DNA from: Neostapfia colusana
Lineage: Eukaryota; Streptophyta; Magnoliopsida; Poales; Poaceae
DNA: 64,000 nt
Direction of reading: 5' to 3'
Assembly (NCBI GenBank): GCA_030760725.1
Contig: JASWHV010000010.1
Coordinates: 36,833,760-36,897,759, forward strand
In this document: positions 36,313 through 46,467 of the stretch, piece by piece
Numbering within the stretch: position 1 is the stretch's first letter
Layout of the letters: every line of letters begins with the position of its first letter
Program-made: the position numbers and the translations under genes
Notes under the pieces: model-generated
Told to the model about the DNA's origin: nothing
Database searches by the model: none
Seen by the model: only the letters and a program-made list of their open reading frames with translations

Positions 36313-37078
36313 CTAATAAAACAATTCCGGAAATTGTGCCTTGAGCTCATCTTCCCGCTCCCAGGTGGCTTCCTCTTCTGAGTGATGCTTCCACTGCACC
36401 TTGCACATCCGGATTCTTTTATTTCTGGTGAGGCGTTCCATTGTCTCCAAAATCTTGTATGGTTGCTCGGCATAAGACAAATCCTCAGCTACGCTCACTT
36501 CATTCATGGGTAACACCTCCTCAGGCGTCCTCAGGCATTTCTTGAGTTGTGACACATGGAATACATCGTGCACATCCGATAGACGAGCCGGTAATTCTAG
36601 TTGATACACCACTTCACCTTTCCTCTCCAAAACTTGAAAGGGTCCGATGTATGGAGGTGACAACTTCCCTTTCACCTTGAACCGACGAAGTCCTCTGATA
36701 GGGGACACCTTGAGATAAACATAGTCTCCCACATTGAAAACGAGCTCTCTTCTTCGTACATCAGCATAACTCTTTTGGCTTGTCTGTGCTATCCGCAAGT
36801 TATTGCAAATTTCCCTCACCTTTGCCTCGGCTTCTTGTAGTACCTCTGGACCAAACACTTTACTTTCCCCCGTTTGGTTGCAAAATAGGGGAGTTCGGGA
36901 CTTCCTCCCATACAAAGCTTCAAACGGTGACATCTTCATACTAGCTTGATAGCTGTTGTTATAGGAAAACTCCGCATACGGTAAATTCTTGTCCCAACTC
37001 CTATTGTTTTTGAGTGCACATGCCCTTAACATATCTTCAAGGATCTGATTGGTTCTCTCCGTCTGCCCGTCAGTTTGT
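36313..37078 (-). pseudogene. pol: Integrase C-terminal end and chromodomain, family B unit 3
   Basis: Open frame to the natural stop at 36313, covering the segment after the integrase core, the IGPFQVLERKG module and the full chromodomain (YAEQPYKILETMERL, EATWEREDELK). It is cut at 37078 in the middle of the integrase motif around TDGQTERTNQ, where an inverted leader piece begins. This is the best-preserved family B chromodomain in the window. Confidence 0.9.
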
Positions 37079-37248
37079 TGCCCGTAGGAACGTGGACCTA
37101 GGTAGAAATGGACGTATTTAAGGGCCTTATTTTCTTAAAAACTATTTTTACAAGGTGTGTGTTGAAAAGTGTTACTTAATGAGTCATTTTCTTCATCTTA
37201 CCCCAATTTTCATTCAAAATAGGATTTTTGTTTAAAAGTTTATCTAAC
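37079..37248 (+). other. Inverted family B leader piece
   Basis: Matches leader sequence 46270-46441 of the plus-strand family B element, starting just after the primer site (TTGCCCGTAGG) and ending before ORF0. Opposite in orientation to the pol remnant on its left, the same design as at 21748. Confidence 0.85.
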
Positions 37249-37288
37249 GTTGCCCTGCTGACAGAGGTGTGACAGAGGTGGATGAAAA
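37249..37288. other. Filler between family B leader and family A pol
   Basis: About 40 nt with no obvious source, containing TGACAGAGGTG twice in near-tandem. It separates homology to the family B leader from homology to family A pol. Confidence 0.55.
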
Positions 37289-37821
37289 ACGCGGAAGAAA
37301 AGGTTCGACTGATTCAAGCGAACCTAAAAGCCGCCCAATCCCGTCAAAAATAGTATGCGGACCGGAGAAGGCGCCCCTTACAATTCGAAGATGGAGATCA
37401 CGTGTACCTACGGGTGTCTCCAATGAAGGGCGTAAACAGATTTGGGGTAAGAGGAAAGTTGGCACCCCGATTAATCGGTCCATTCCAGATTGCCGAAAGA
37501 TGTGGATCAGTGGCATACCGGCTGAAATTACCAGAAGCACTTTCCGGTGTGCATGACTTCTTTCACATTTCCCAGCTGAGGAAGTGTCTCAAGCTATCAA
37601 CTACCGTTCAGCTGGAAGATATTGAAGAACTGCAACCAGATCTCACCTATCGGGAGGAACCGGTGCAGATTATTGATGAAAAGGCCCGAACCACACGCAA
37701 CCGTACGTTGTGCTTCTACAAGGTTCTATGGAGTAATCACTCCATGGACGAGGCGACATGGGAGAGCGAAGAATTTCTTCACGCTAACTACCCCGACTTT
37801 TTAACGTCTCATATCCTGTAA
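37289..37821 (+). pseudogene. pol: Family A integrase tail and chromodomain (5'-truncated)
   Basis: Homologous to the 3' end of the family A pol on the minus strand at about 2520-1991. From 37402 the frame is open to the stop, including LIGPFQIAERCGSVAYRLKLP and a chromodomain (YREEPVQI, EATWESEEF). An upstream TAG lies near 37351. It lacks everything before the integrase tail, so it is a remnant of a truncated plus-strand element whose 3' LTR follows. Confidence 0.9.
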
Positions 37822-37872
37822 TTTTCCACCGTCGTCTCTCTCATATTTACCTTATAATCTTGGGACGAGATT

Positions 37873-37890
37873 CTTTTAAGGGGGGAGGAA
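37873..37890 (+). other. Polypurine tract, family A
   Basis: CTTTTAAGGGGGGAGGAA directly before the LTR start TGTAAGGGCC at 37891. Confidence 0.85.
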
Positions 37891-40440
37891 TGTAAGGGCC
37901 TCAGTTTTGGCACACATTTGAAGTGTTCATCACCACACCACACACCTCATTTGAGGCAAGATGATGAACACAAATGAAGAGCAAGTGATCACCATAAACA
38001 TGCTCATTAGAGAACAAACTCACACATTGCAAAAGTGGTATTTCCCACATGTGATATAGGTGGGCAGGACATATGAAAACTCCTACACTTTGCTAAGGAT
38101 GTCCATGCCATGTTTCACCCAAATTCCAAACCTTTTTGAGGTCATGTTGAGTATAGTTAGAAAGAGGGCAGTTTGAAACCATATTCAAATTCAAACTGTT
38201 TTTACCCCTTGAATTTAAAAGTGGGAGGCATATTCTTATTCAGCACATTTTTGTGAGCTCACACACCAATTTTCACTCCATTTGGAGTTGATCTTGACAT
38301 GAGCTAAGAGGGGGAAATTCAAACTTTATTTGAATTTCAAACTGAACTTGTGCTGAAATTCATTCAAACCAAACCTCATTTGAACTTTGATCAATTCAAA
38401 TGGCTCATGGGTGTATAATTTAAATTACCAGGGGTACTATGGGGCTCACTGTTTACAACAGTTATTAGGAGTAAATTTCAGAGGTTAAAACTAGAAGTGG
38501 GGCCCACATGTCAGCCACCACTTCAACTCAAACCGACTGAAATTCTCTCACTCGGTTAACCGAGCCGCCGCTGCGATCGCCACTGAGGGCAGCCGCCGCG
38601 CCAGCAGCTGCTTTCCCATGCGCGGGCGTGAGGCGGTGCAGAGCCTTCTTAAGGCGCCTGCCCCCCTCCTCAGCCGAGGCATCGCCGTTTCTTGCCCGCA
38701 AGAACTCAGAGCCGGCCAAAGTTTTCCGCAGCTCGGAATCGATCGGAGAGCGCCGATCACAGCTTCCTCCGTCCCCTCCAGAGCCCCAGCAAGGTACTAG
38801 AGACCTTCCTCGGTCTTCCCCGCTGCTGAAGTTCAGTTGGAATCAATTGATATCGGCTGTGCCGAAAGATCAATTCGGTGACTTAGAACCGCCGCACCTC
38901 GGGCTTCCGTGGACAGCCCATCCAGGGCGTTGTCACGCCTGAACCAAGGCACCCTTGGACGCGCTGGTGACCGGTGCTGCTCACCCCCGAGCCACAGCTC
39001 GAGTGGTTGCTCACCGGCGGCAAATTTCCAATTTTCCCCTTTCTGTGTGCAGCACGACCCTCGGGTGCGATTCTGTCAAATTCATGCTCTAGAAAGGATT
39101 AGAGGGCCTCAATCCGCTCTCACACAAACTAGACACGGTAACGCACAAGTTGCCTTCGCGACCCTTGGCCGGAGAACCTCTGTACCCGGCGTAATTCGAG
39201 GTTTACTAATGGCTGAATAAACGGGAGGCATCGGGCGCATGGTGAGGACCTACTTCGGGCCTTCCCCGAGCTGCCTCGAGCTCATGTCGACCTTCCCTGA
39301 GGTCCACTGATGCTTCCCGACCGGTTCCTCGAGTAGTTGAGGTGCTAGGGGAGTCAGCCGACACGACCGAAGTTGTTCCGAGGCGGCGGCTCGTCGCCGA
39401 CCATACACCGGCCGTTGTCATGAAGAGCTGACCCCAGAAACATGTTCCCCGAGTGAAAGTAGGCAGGGGCAGCCAGAATCGTGAAGTTTGGAGCTGTACA
39501 GAAGCCGGCGGCGAGCTCTCCGGCGAGGTCCCTCGGCGGCGGAGCGCGGGCGTCGCGAGGTTGAAGAAGGGGGTGGACCCCAGCTTTCAGCGGCCGATAT
39601 TTTGAATCGGGATCGGGCTGCGGCCAGGATCGGGTGTGCTGGCGCGCAAAATCCTTGTGTGCCGCGTGTGCTGTCGCCTCGGCGTGCGACGCGTGTCAGC
39701 TGGGCCCACACGCGAGTTTAAACTTTTCCCCGATTTTCAGATTTCCTTCAAATTTCAAATCCTCATAACTTTGGCTAGAAAGCTCCAAATCGAGTGAACC
39801 AAATTTTGCTGGATTCAGCTCTCTGAGAACTTTCCAGCAAATCAAGTTTCACTTCATGAAATTCCTTATTTTTCCAGAATTAATTCCTCAAAGTTTAAAC
39901 TGTTTGGAATTTTAACTGGAGAATCCTGTGGAGGAAAATCCTGAACTTTTGCTGGGATGTTCACCAAAATATCCATGAACTACCATAAAATTTCAGACCC
40001 ATTTGAGCTCACTTAATCCACCTAATGGTGTGATTAGTGAAACTGTTCCAGAGAAAATAGAAAATGTTCAGAAACATTTTCAGAATTTTCTCTGCAATTG
40101 TTTAGCTCATATCTTTAGTTAGGAACTTCCAAATTAAGTGAGATCAACTCCATTAGAACCCTCTGAAAATCTAGTTTTCAGAAAGTCATAGTTTGTTTCA
40201 TGAAAATCCTTAGAGCACCCTAAGAGTTCCAATTAAAGTCAAGGACATAATTAATTGTGGAGGGCTCAAATGAGGTTTGCTGCAACTAAAACTTGACCAA
40301 ATCTCTATTTAGGTTGTAACCAAGCCACAGTAAAAGTTTCACAGTCCTAGAGTCTGTCTAGTGGGACTTATAAGCTTCACAAGTTTAAAACTTAATACAA
40401 ACACATTTAAATTGATACATATGTTTCTTCTAACATGTAG

Positions 40441-40521
40441 TCGCTATGGTCGAGGAGGAACCCGAAGTCCTAGACTTCGTTACTCCGGAGGAACAGCTAG
40501 CCTACGACCAAGAGCAGCAAG
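40441..40521 (+). other. LTR exon-like block 2, family A
   Basis: 81 nt (27 codons). Upstream is a T-rich stretch with TTCTAAC and then TAG as acceptor; downstream is AAG|GCAAGC, a GC-type donor. The frame is phase 1 at both ends and acidic: VEEEPEVLDF, EEQLAYDQEQQ. This copy has an internal ATG at the fourth position that the other family A copy lacks. Product, if any, unknown. Confidence 0.5.
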
Positions 40522-41611
40522 GCAAGCTCCCGTTTGCATTACCCCTTTTTCAAATTTTTATTGTTTTGAGCACATACTTGTTACTTCATTCTTTGCATTA
40601 GAGTCTTGTTTGAAAGCCCCACTGCATAGCCAAGAGAACCGTGGGTTGGGTTTAGGATTGCAAACCCCGTTAGCTACTGCATTGCTATGATAGAGTAGGA
40701 TTCGGTACAAGTCGAGTAGTTGGAACTACTCGCGAGCATAGGCTAGAGGCACTCGACTCGGGTAGTGATAGCACATGAAACACATGGCAAGAAAATGAGA
40801 CCAAGCGGAGGGTAAGGGCAGCAGGACTTTGGGGCCTGTGTGCTGTAGCTCCGCTTGTGTCGATTGAGGACCGAGCCGTGTGCGGGCCTGTTGAACAAGC
40901 TAGAACAGTACCGAAGACCTAACGGCTATATGGGAACCGTGAAACTGATGTAACTCGGGTATCTGGGTGTTGAGGCATAGCTGGTCGTTCAGAGGGTAGG
41001 TTGAGAGCTCGAGGTGTAAATCGGCTGGCGGCACTGAGATGCGCGTGCAGAGACCTCTTGCTCGGGACGATTGAACCGGTTCAACATTTGGCTAACGGGT
41101 GAAAGGTAGTCGCATACGGCGTCCGTGATGGTTGTTGTAGGCAACATCGAGTACGGGCGTACGTGACAGGTTGTTCGGGTAACCCTGCTGGTGTAAATCG
41201 ATTATAATCACCGTCCCTCGCGGTCAGTGAGTACCACTTGTTCACTGTACCGTGACATAGAAAGAACAGGCTAGTTACATGTTAAAATGTTGCTGATTGA
41301 AAGATGGACTTGATTGCTAATGATTTGCTGTAGTTTAGAGCTAACTAAAGTTAATTTCAACTTTGGGGAAAGTACATGAGAGAAATGAGTTTCTTGTTTG
41401 ATTACGGCTCTCTCATGTGCCTTAGCATGAGGTTCTCCACAAACTGCTGCTAAAACTTGAAAGTAAGGTTCCACTAATTAGGCGAGTCCTTTGCAAATGA
41501 TTTTTACCTCATGTAACCCATTACCCCTCATGTAGAAGTTCCATGTTTAGGTGAGACGGGTCAGACTTGCTGAGCCTTCGTGCTCACTGCTTGTGTTTGA
41601 AGCTTTTGCAG

Positions 41612-41700
41612 GGTTCTATGAGGAAGGGACTCCCGAGGAGGAGACAGAACCCCAGGAGGGGAACCCCGTCGAATGGGAGTCGTGCACGCTGCAGAGTTAG
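41612..41700 (+). other. LTR exon-like block 3, family A
   Basis: Begins after AAGCTTTTGCAG and runs in the phase set by block 2 to TAG at 41698. Acidic frame (FYEEGTPEEE, NPVEWESC). CTTGCTGAG lies about 45 nt upstream of the acceptor, as in families B and C. Confidence 0.5.
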
Positions 41701-41931
41701 TGTGCGTGTGTGCTAGCAAGGACACGTTCAAGGGCTGAACGTGGACTTGATGCGTAGTCTACGCACGCGAGTGTAGACTGAACTTATTTTGATGTAAACA
41801 TGTTCATAAACCTGTTTATGTAATATAAAATTTCGCTTCCGCTTTGTACCTTTGACGTGTGTTATACGGTGCTGTGCAACGCAGCACCCCTCAGCGTGAT
41901 CCTGGCTCGACAAGACCGTGGGGTCGTGTCA

Positions 41932-42841
41932 CTTGCATCCTAGGCATCACTCACCCTCAAGCTCAGGACTCCGGTTCTGAGCAACAAGCAATACAGCGAG
42001 CACCTCTGCTCATCGTGGACGTAGGGTTTTACGCTCCGGCGACCCGAACCACGTAAAACTCACCGTGTCAAGCTTCTCCCTCACTCGTCCCTAACGCTGA
42101 AGCTCTCAGCAAGAGACTAGCCCCTCTGAAAAAGAACCTCCGCAGGCTGCCCAGAGAAGGTCCGGGGGAATGCAACTCTACATGAGGGTAACTTCAGACC
42201 TAATCCTGTAATTTGCGAAAAGAATCGCCTACGAATTCATCAATAACTTTCATATTTTAGCCATAATAGTAGTGACCTTGCGCCTAGAAACATTGGAACT
42301 CCACAATCAAACAAGAAACACTTCATTCCAATGTTACTTGTCCCAACGTGGAAAATAACTTTAGTGTGCTCTATCTCTACTTCAAACAGGGTTTTCATGC
42401 AACTTAACATAATCATAGCAGCAATTATACTTTTGCAAACTGTTCCCACACAAGTTGATTACTACGTCACAACATGGGAGCAAGCGGTACTCAATAACCG
42501 TGAGGGATGGTGATTCAAATCAAACACTACCCGGATAACTCGACACATACGCCCGCCTCTGAAGACCCAAATCTGGCGTCCTTCATTACGTCGTATGTGG
42601 CGTCCTTCAGGACACTAAACTGTAGAACCGGTCGCGCCGTCTCGGGCTCATAGGTCTAATGAGACGATGTGGTATGCCTCTACAATCCAGTGGACCTGGT
42701 ACATCAGTTTCCTGGTTCCCATATATCAGTAAGCATCCGGTACACAACTCAATACTTGCTCCTGGACGCGGCACACGCATCGGTCCTTAACCGACACAGG
42801 CAGAGCTACTCGACCAAGACCTCGTCTTGTCGCTGCCTAAC
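41932..42841 (-). repeat. Diverged family-A-like LTR fragment, inverted
   Basis: Several stretches match the family A LTR in minus orientation, for example CTACATGAGGGTAA at 42178 (9648), AATCAAACAAGAAAC at 42304, and the block with TGGTTCCCATATA near 42714 (10243). Similarity is patchy, so it comes from a related but distinct family. No internal region or terminus is recognisable. It is truncated on the right by the family B element. Confidence 0.7.
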
Positions 42842-43226
42842 TGTAACACCCCAAAATTTTGATTCAAAACCCTAAATCATGTTAAGAGGGGAATTTAAAA
42901 TTTTTTGGACATGTTGCATGTTTTGCAAAAATTCAAATTCAAACTGGAATTCAAAATAAACTCAAATCAGAAAAGAAATAGAAAAAAAGAAAAACAGAAA
43001 AAAACCGGCCAGTGGGCCGAAACCCACCAGCCGGCCCAACCAGTGCCGCGCGTGCTGCTTTCTCCCACTGACAGGCGGGACCCACCAGATCGTCTTCCAC
43101 CTCGCGCCCGCGCCGGACTCTCTCGCACCCGAATCAAAACCGATCGGGATTTCGGCGTATCCCCGCTGAATTCTGTTCGTAGGCGACGCGGACATGATCT
43201 AAACCACCCCGCCGCCCTCCCCCGTC

Positions 43227-43234
43227 TATAAAAA
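43227..43234 (+). promoter_or_regulatory. TATA box, family B LTR
   Basis: TATAAAAA in a GC-rich setting (CCCGTC upstream, CCCCGG downstream), kept in the 3' LTR (52470) and in the minus-strand LTRs as TTTTTATA. Transcription would start about 30 nt downstream, near 43260. Confidence 0.7.
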
Positions 43235-43343
43235 CCCCGGCCTCGTTCGGTTTTTCCCCCGCGATCGCCGATTTTTACTCCGGTGAGAACCGAGACTTCT
43301 CCGGCGAATTCTGGCCGATCTAAGCTCGGAAATTCCGGTCTAA

Positions 43344-43503
43344 CTCGCTGGTCTTGATCCACCGCCTCCGGGGAACCTTGCAGGTGCAGAAAACTCGGTG
43401 ACTTGCGGTGTAAACACAGCGCCGACGAGCTTCGCCGTGGTTTTGCCTCGGACCTCGTGGCCGATCACCTTCCAGGACCTCCGAGCTCAAGAAAACCCCC
43501 GAG
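43344..43503 (+). other. LTR exon-like block 1, family B
   Basis: Open frame without ATG, from after TAA at 43341 to the GAG|GTGAG donor at 43503/43504, which interrupts a codon after its first base. The inner part (GVNTAPTSFAVVLPR, FQDLRAQENPR) is kept in other family B LTRs, for example antisense at 20036 and beyond, and sense at 23723 and 63670. A possible smaller intron (CCG|GTGAGA at 43290 to TTGCAG at 43382, with CTAAC between) lies upstream. It could be leader rather than coding. Confidence 0.4.
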
Positions 43504-44780
43504 GTGAGATCCCCGACCTCCCCTCCACCGATCTATGCCATAAAATCACAGTTCTAGAGAGAATTCTCGAAGATCCGAAAGTCTCCGGCGAGATCGCCGC
43601 TTCCCGCCGCCGTGCGCCGCCGGCAGCGCCGCCCACGCTCGAGCAGAGCGACGTGGCCGCTTGTGCGCCGTTTATTTTAAATCGCACGGTAGGGTTTAAA
43701 TCCCCACGTACCGGTTCGACGTTATAATCTCAGCCGTCGGTTTAAAATCGGACGGTCCACGGCAGCCCCGCGTTATAAAGACTGGAAATCTTACGTGCTA
43801 CCCCCTGGGGTTCTCGGGAAATAAGAGCTAGCCCCGGAAACTTCTGATCTAGCCCCTGGAACTTCAGAAAATCATTTAAATTCATTTAAAAATCAGTTTT
43901 CACCCCTGGACTTAATAAAAATTAGGAAAACCCCTCTGTTATGTGTAGCTAGACCCCTGAAAATTTTCAAAATAATATTATAGACCCTGTAGTGGGGTGA
44001 TTTTATCTTTTTAACCCTAATTGATATTAAATTTAGGAAATTGAATATGTGGTTAGTATTTAAAATTAAAAAGAGGGACAAACATATTGTCATAATTAAA
44101 TTAAAAACTTTCTCAGTATTTAGAAAACTTTGGAGTGAGATAAAAACATATTTTGGGCTGAATTGAATCTGTCTAATTTATTATTCACATTTAGGGACAC
44201 ATTTTTAAGTAATGAATAGTTTTAGAAAATAGGGAAAGTAATTGTGAAATAGTTTACATCAGAGGCAAAGGTCAAAATATGTTATTAAATTATTTAGGAC
44301 CAGAACCTATTCTGTTTAGATGATGTGTATTACTAATTTCATAATAAAGTACACATTTATGCATAGGAAAATAAATCTGAAAATATAGCAACTAGTAAAT
44401 GATAAATGGAGTTTCTAAAATCCAAAGAATTCAGTTTAGGGTTGGTAGAAATTCTGAAGACACATATGGAGAAGAAAAATACCTTTCATGCATACTTGGT
44501 AGCTAAAAGGTGTATCAATTAAATATAAGGAATTTATTTAAATTTGGAAACTCATATATATATAATAGGCAAACATAAAAATGAATACAAAAGTAGGAAT
44601 CATGTACACATGATTAAAAGTGCATGCAAGCTACAAGTCAACACACATAGAGTAACCACAACACATATAATTGTGAATGACTTTCATAAATATGAATGTG
44701 TAGTTTCTATGAAGTGGAAGTGTGAACTATGTCTTATGGATTGTTATTTTTCTTTTGCTATGTGTGATGGTATGATGTAG

Positions 44781-44849
44781 AACCTGCTCAAGAGCAAGTT
44801 ATTCATTTCCAAGATCAGGACTACCCATTTCAAGAGCAGCAGGAAGGAG
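44781..44849 (+). other. LTR exon-like block 2, family B
   Basis: 69 nt after a T-rich stretch and TAG acceptor, ending at GAG|GCAAGT. Phase 1 in and out. Gln-rich acidic frame (AQEQVIHFQDQDYPFQEQQ). The length is 69 nt in all five family B LTRs that contain it. Using the downstream GT in GCAAGT as donor instead would break the frame to block 3. Confidence 0.5.
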
Positions 44850-45943
44850 GCAAGTGTCCTTGACCACTTTGATCCTATGCTAGGATGTGTAGCTAGAGTT
44901 ATTTGCATTGTCAATTTAAATATGAAACCCATGATAGGAAGTTTCCCTAGAATTGCATTACCTTGTTTCCTTGTAGCTTGGGTTGGGATTTATTTTATCA
45001 TTTATTCATATTACATATGCTTAGCCATGATTAGAATGGGATATTTGGGAAATGAGATCATTAGTTTATTTTTACCATACTCTTGAATGAGATATTGTGA
45101 GTTATGTAGAGGTAGGGATCAAGGCAAGTTGGATGTTTTGGTTGTGTGCTGGGTGCACGAGACTTGGGTTTGTGTTTAGTACTTGCCTAGATCCTAAGGA
45201 CCGGTTCATGGAGCATGTAACCTGGCTTTACAGTGCCAACCACATGCTGAGATGGGGCAGCTTGGCCAATTAATTAGGTGTATCCCCGGCGTAGTATGGG
45301 TGTGTTGGATGGTGCGGGGAATAGGTGTCAGCTGGACTACCATATGAACCGCAAGGCTCAAGAGGGGGCCACTGCAGCGGGGTTGGAGCCTCTTGTATGC
45401 TGTTAGGGGTGAAACCTTAGTGGGCCCACACTCGTCGGGAATCCCTTTGTAAAGGCTTCGTAGTGATCTCCTGGCTACACACCTGGGAAGTGTGAATGTG
45501 GTTCGTAGCCACTGGCATAATGGAGGTTCTTTTAGTCCACCCGGCAACGGGGGATGAAATCACTACATGTGGGTACAGTGGTACAAACTCTGCAGAGTCA
45601 AAAACTGTCATGACAGCCGTGCTCACGGTCAAGAGCGGCTTGGACTTATTCATGATTAGAGGATTGATGGTTTTGGAAGTTGTGATGTTAAGCGGGGAGC
45701 TTAACATTGGAAATGATGTTATGGTTATTGGATTTTGATGATATGATGGGAGATTTGGACCATTTCACCTGTGTAGTAATGTAGGTGCTTAATAAGCTAA
45801 GGTGATAGGTATTAATTGCGTAGTGCTTTAACCCTGAGTTCAACCTCTCCTTGTTCTAGCCATGCATGATATAATTTTACCACACTTGCTGAGTACCATT
45901 GGTACTCAACCTTGCATATTTGTTGGTTTATATTGCTGCTCAG

Positions 45944-46002
45944 GTCAAGATTATGAGGTGGTGTATAATGACCAAGACTTTGGACCCGAAGAAGGTTTCT
46001 AG
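45944..46002 (+). other. LTR exon-like block 3, family B
   Basis: 59 nt from a TTGCTGCTCAG acceptor to TAG. Acidic frame (YEVVYNDQDFGPEEGF). Compared with the solo LTR copy (26226-26284), four of five base changes are silent. AATAAA follows about 146 nt downstream. Confidence 0.5.
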
Positions 46003-46147
46003 GTTCAGGGAGACCCCCGGGCAACGCCTGTGATGGAGCCCTCAAGAATAATATTCCGCTGCTAGTTTATTTACTTGTGATGAACTTATTATTGTCCATC
46101 GAGACATTTACTATATAAGACTTATTTATATTCGACACCTGGGTTGT

Positions 46148-46153
46148 AATAAA
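46148..46153 (+). terminator. Probable poly(A) signal, family B LTR
   Basis: AATAAA in TTGTAATAAATGATGC, about 100 nt before the LTR end. The same motif in similar context occurs near the end of the family C LTRs (55520, 63439). It would define a very long R region, about 2.9 kb from the TATA-derived start. Confidence 0.5.
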
Positions 46154-46253
46154 TGATGCTTCACTATTTGTCATCACATGTATGAGAAAATGATCCTGGC
46201 ATACATGTGATATTCACTTGGTTGTTCTTCGGAAAAACCGGGTGTGACAGAAG

Positions 46254-46265
46254 TGGTATCAGAGC
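46254..46265 (+). other. Primer binding site, family B
   Basis: TGGTATCAGAGC, 4 nt after the LTR end. Confidence 0.93.
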
Positions 46266-46467
46266 CAAGGTTGCCCGTAGGAACGTGGACCTAGGTAGAA
46301 ATGAACGTATTTAAGGACCTTATTTTCTTAAAAACTATTTTTACAAGGTGTGTGTTGAAAAGTGTTATTTAATGAGTCACTTTCTTCATCTTACCCCAAT
46401 TTTCATTCAAAATAGGATTTTTGTTTAAGAGTTTATCTAACCTAAGTTTAAATTCTTTTTGTTTTAG

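Larger units (their letters stand above)
37891..41931 (+). repeat. Family A 3' LTR, plus strand, 4041 bp
   Basis: From TGTAAGGGCC to GGGTCGTGTCA. Preceded by a polypurine tract and pol tail, so it is a 3' LTR. It matches 13166-9249 along its length, with a diverged GC-rich leader (38520-39720) that is a few hundred bases longer. Contains a possible donor AAG|GTACTAG after 38793 and the exon-like blocks listed separately. No complete partner LTR is in the window. Confidence 0.9.
42842..46249 (+). repeat. Family B 5' LTR, 3408 bp
   Basis: TGTAACACCCC to GGGTGTGACA, followed by the primer site. Order inside: U3 with TATAAAAA at 43227; leader with an open frame to a GTGAG donor at 43504; CCCCTGG-type repeats at 43799-43990; exon-like blocks at 44781 and 45944; a pair of palindromes at 45587-45616; AATAAA at 46148. 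The 3' LTR fragment (52062-52650) is similar, with a few substitutions and a short indel in the GC-rich part. Confidence 0.93.

Noticed and set aside
43398..43727. 109-codon open frame in the family B LTR (also antisense at 28239-28568 and 35260-35679, sense at 23657 and 63612)
   Set aside because: It begins with GTG and not ATG, and passes through the GAG|GTGAG donor. Only the part before the donor is treated as a possible exon; the remainder is GC-rich leader with no independent support.
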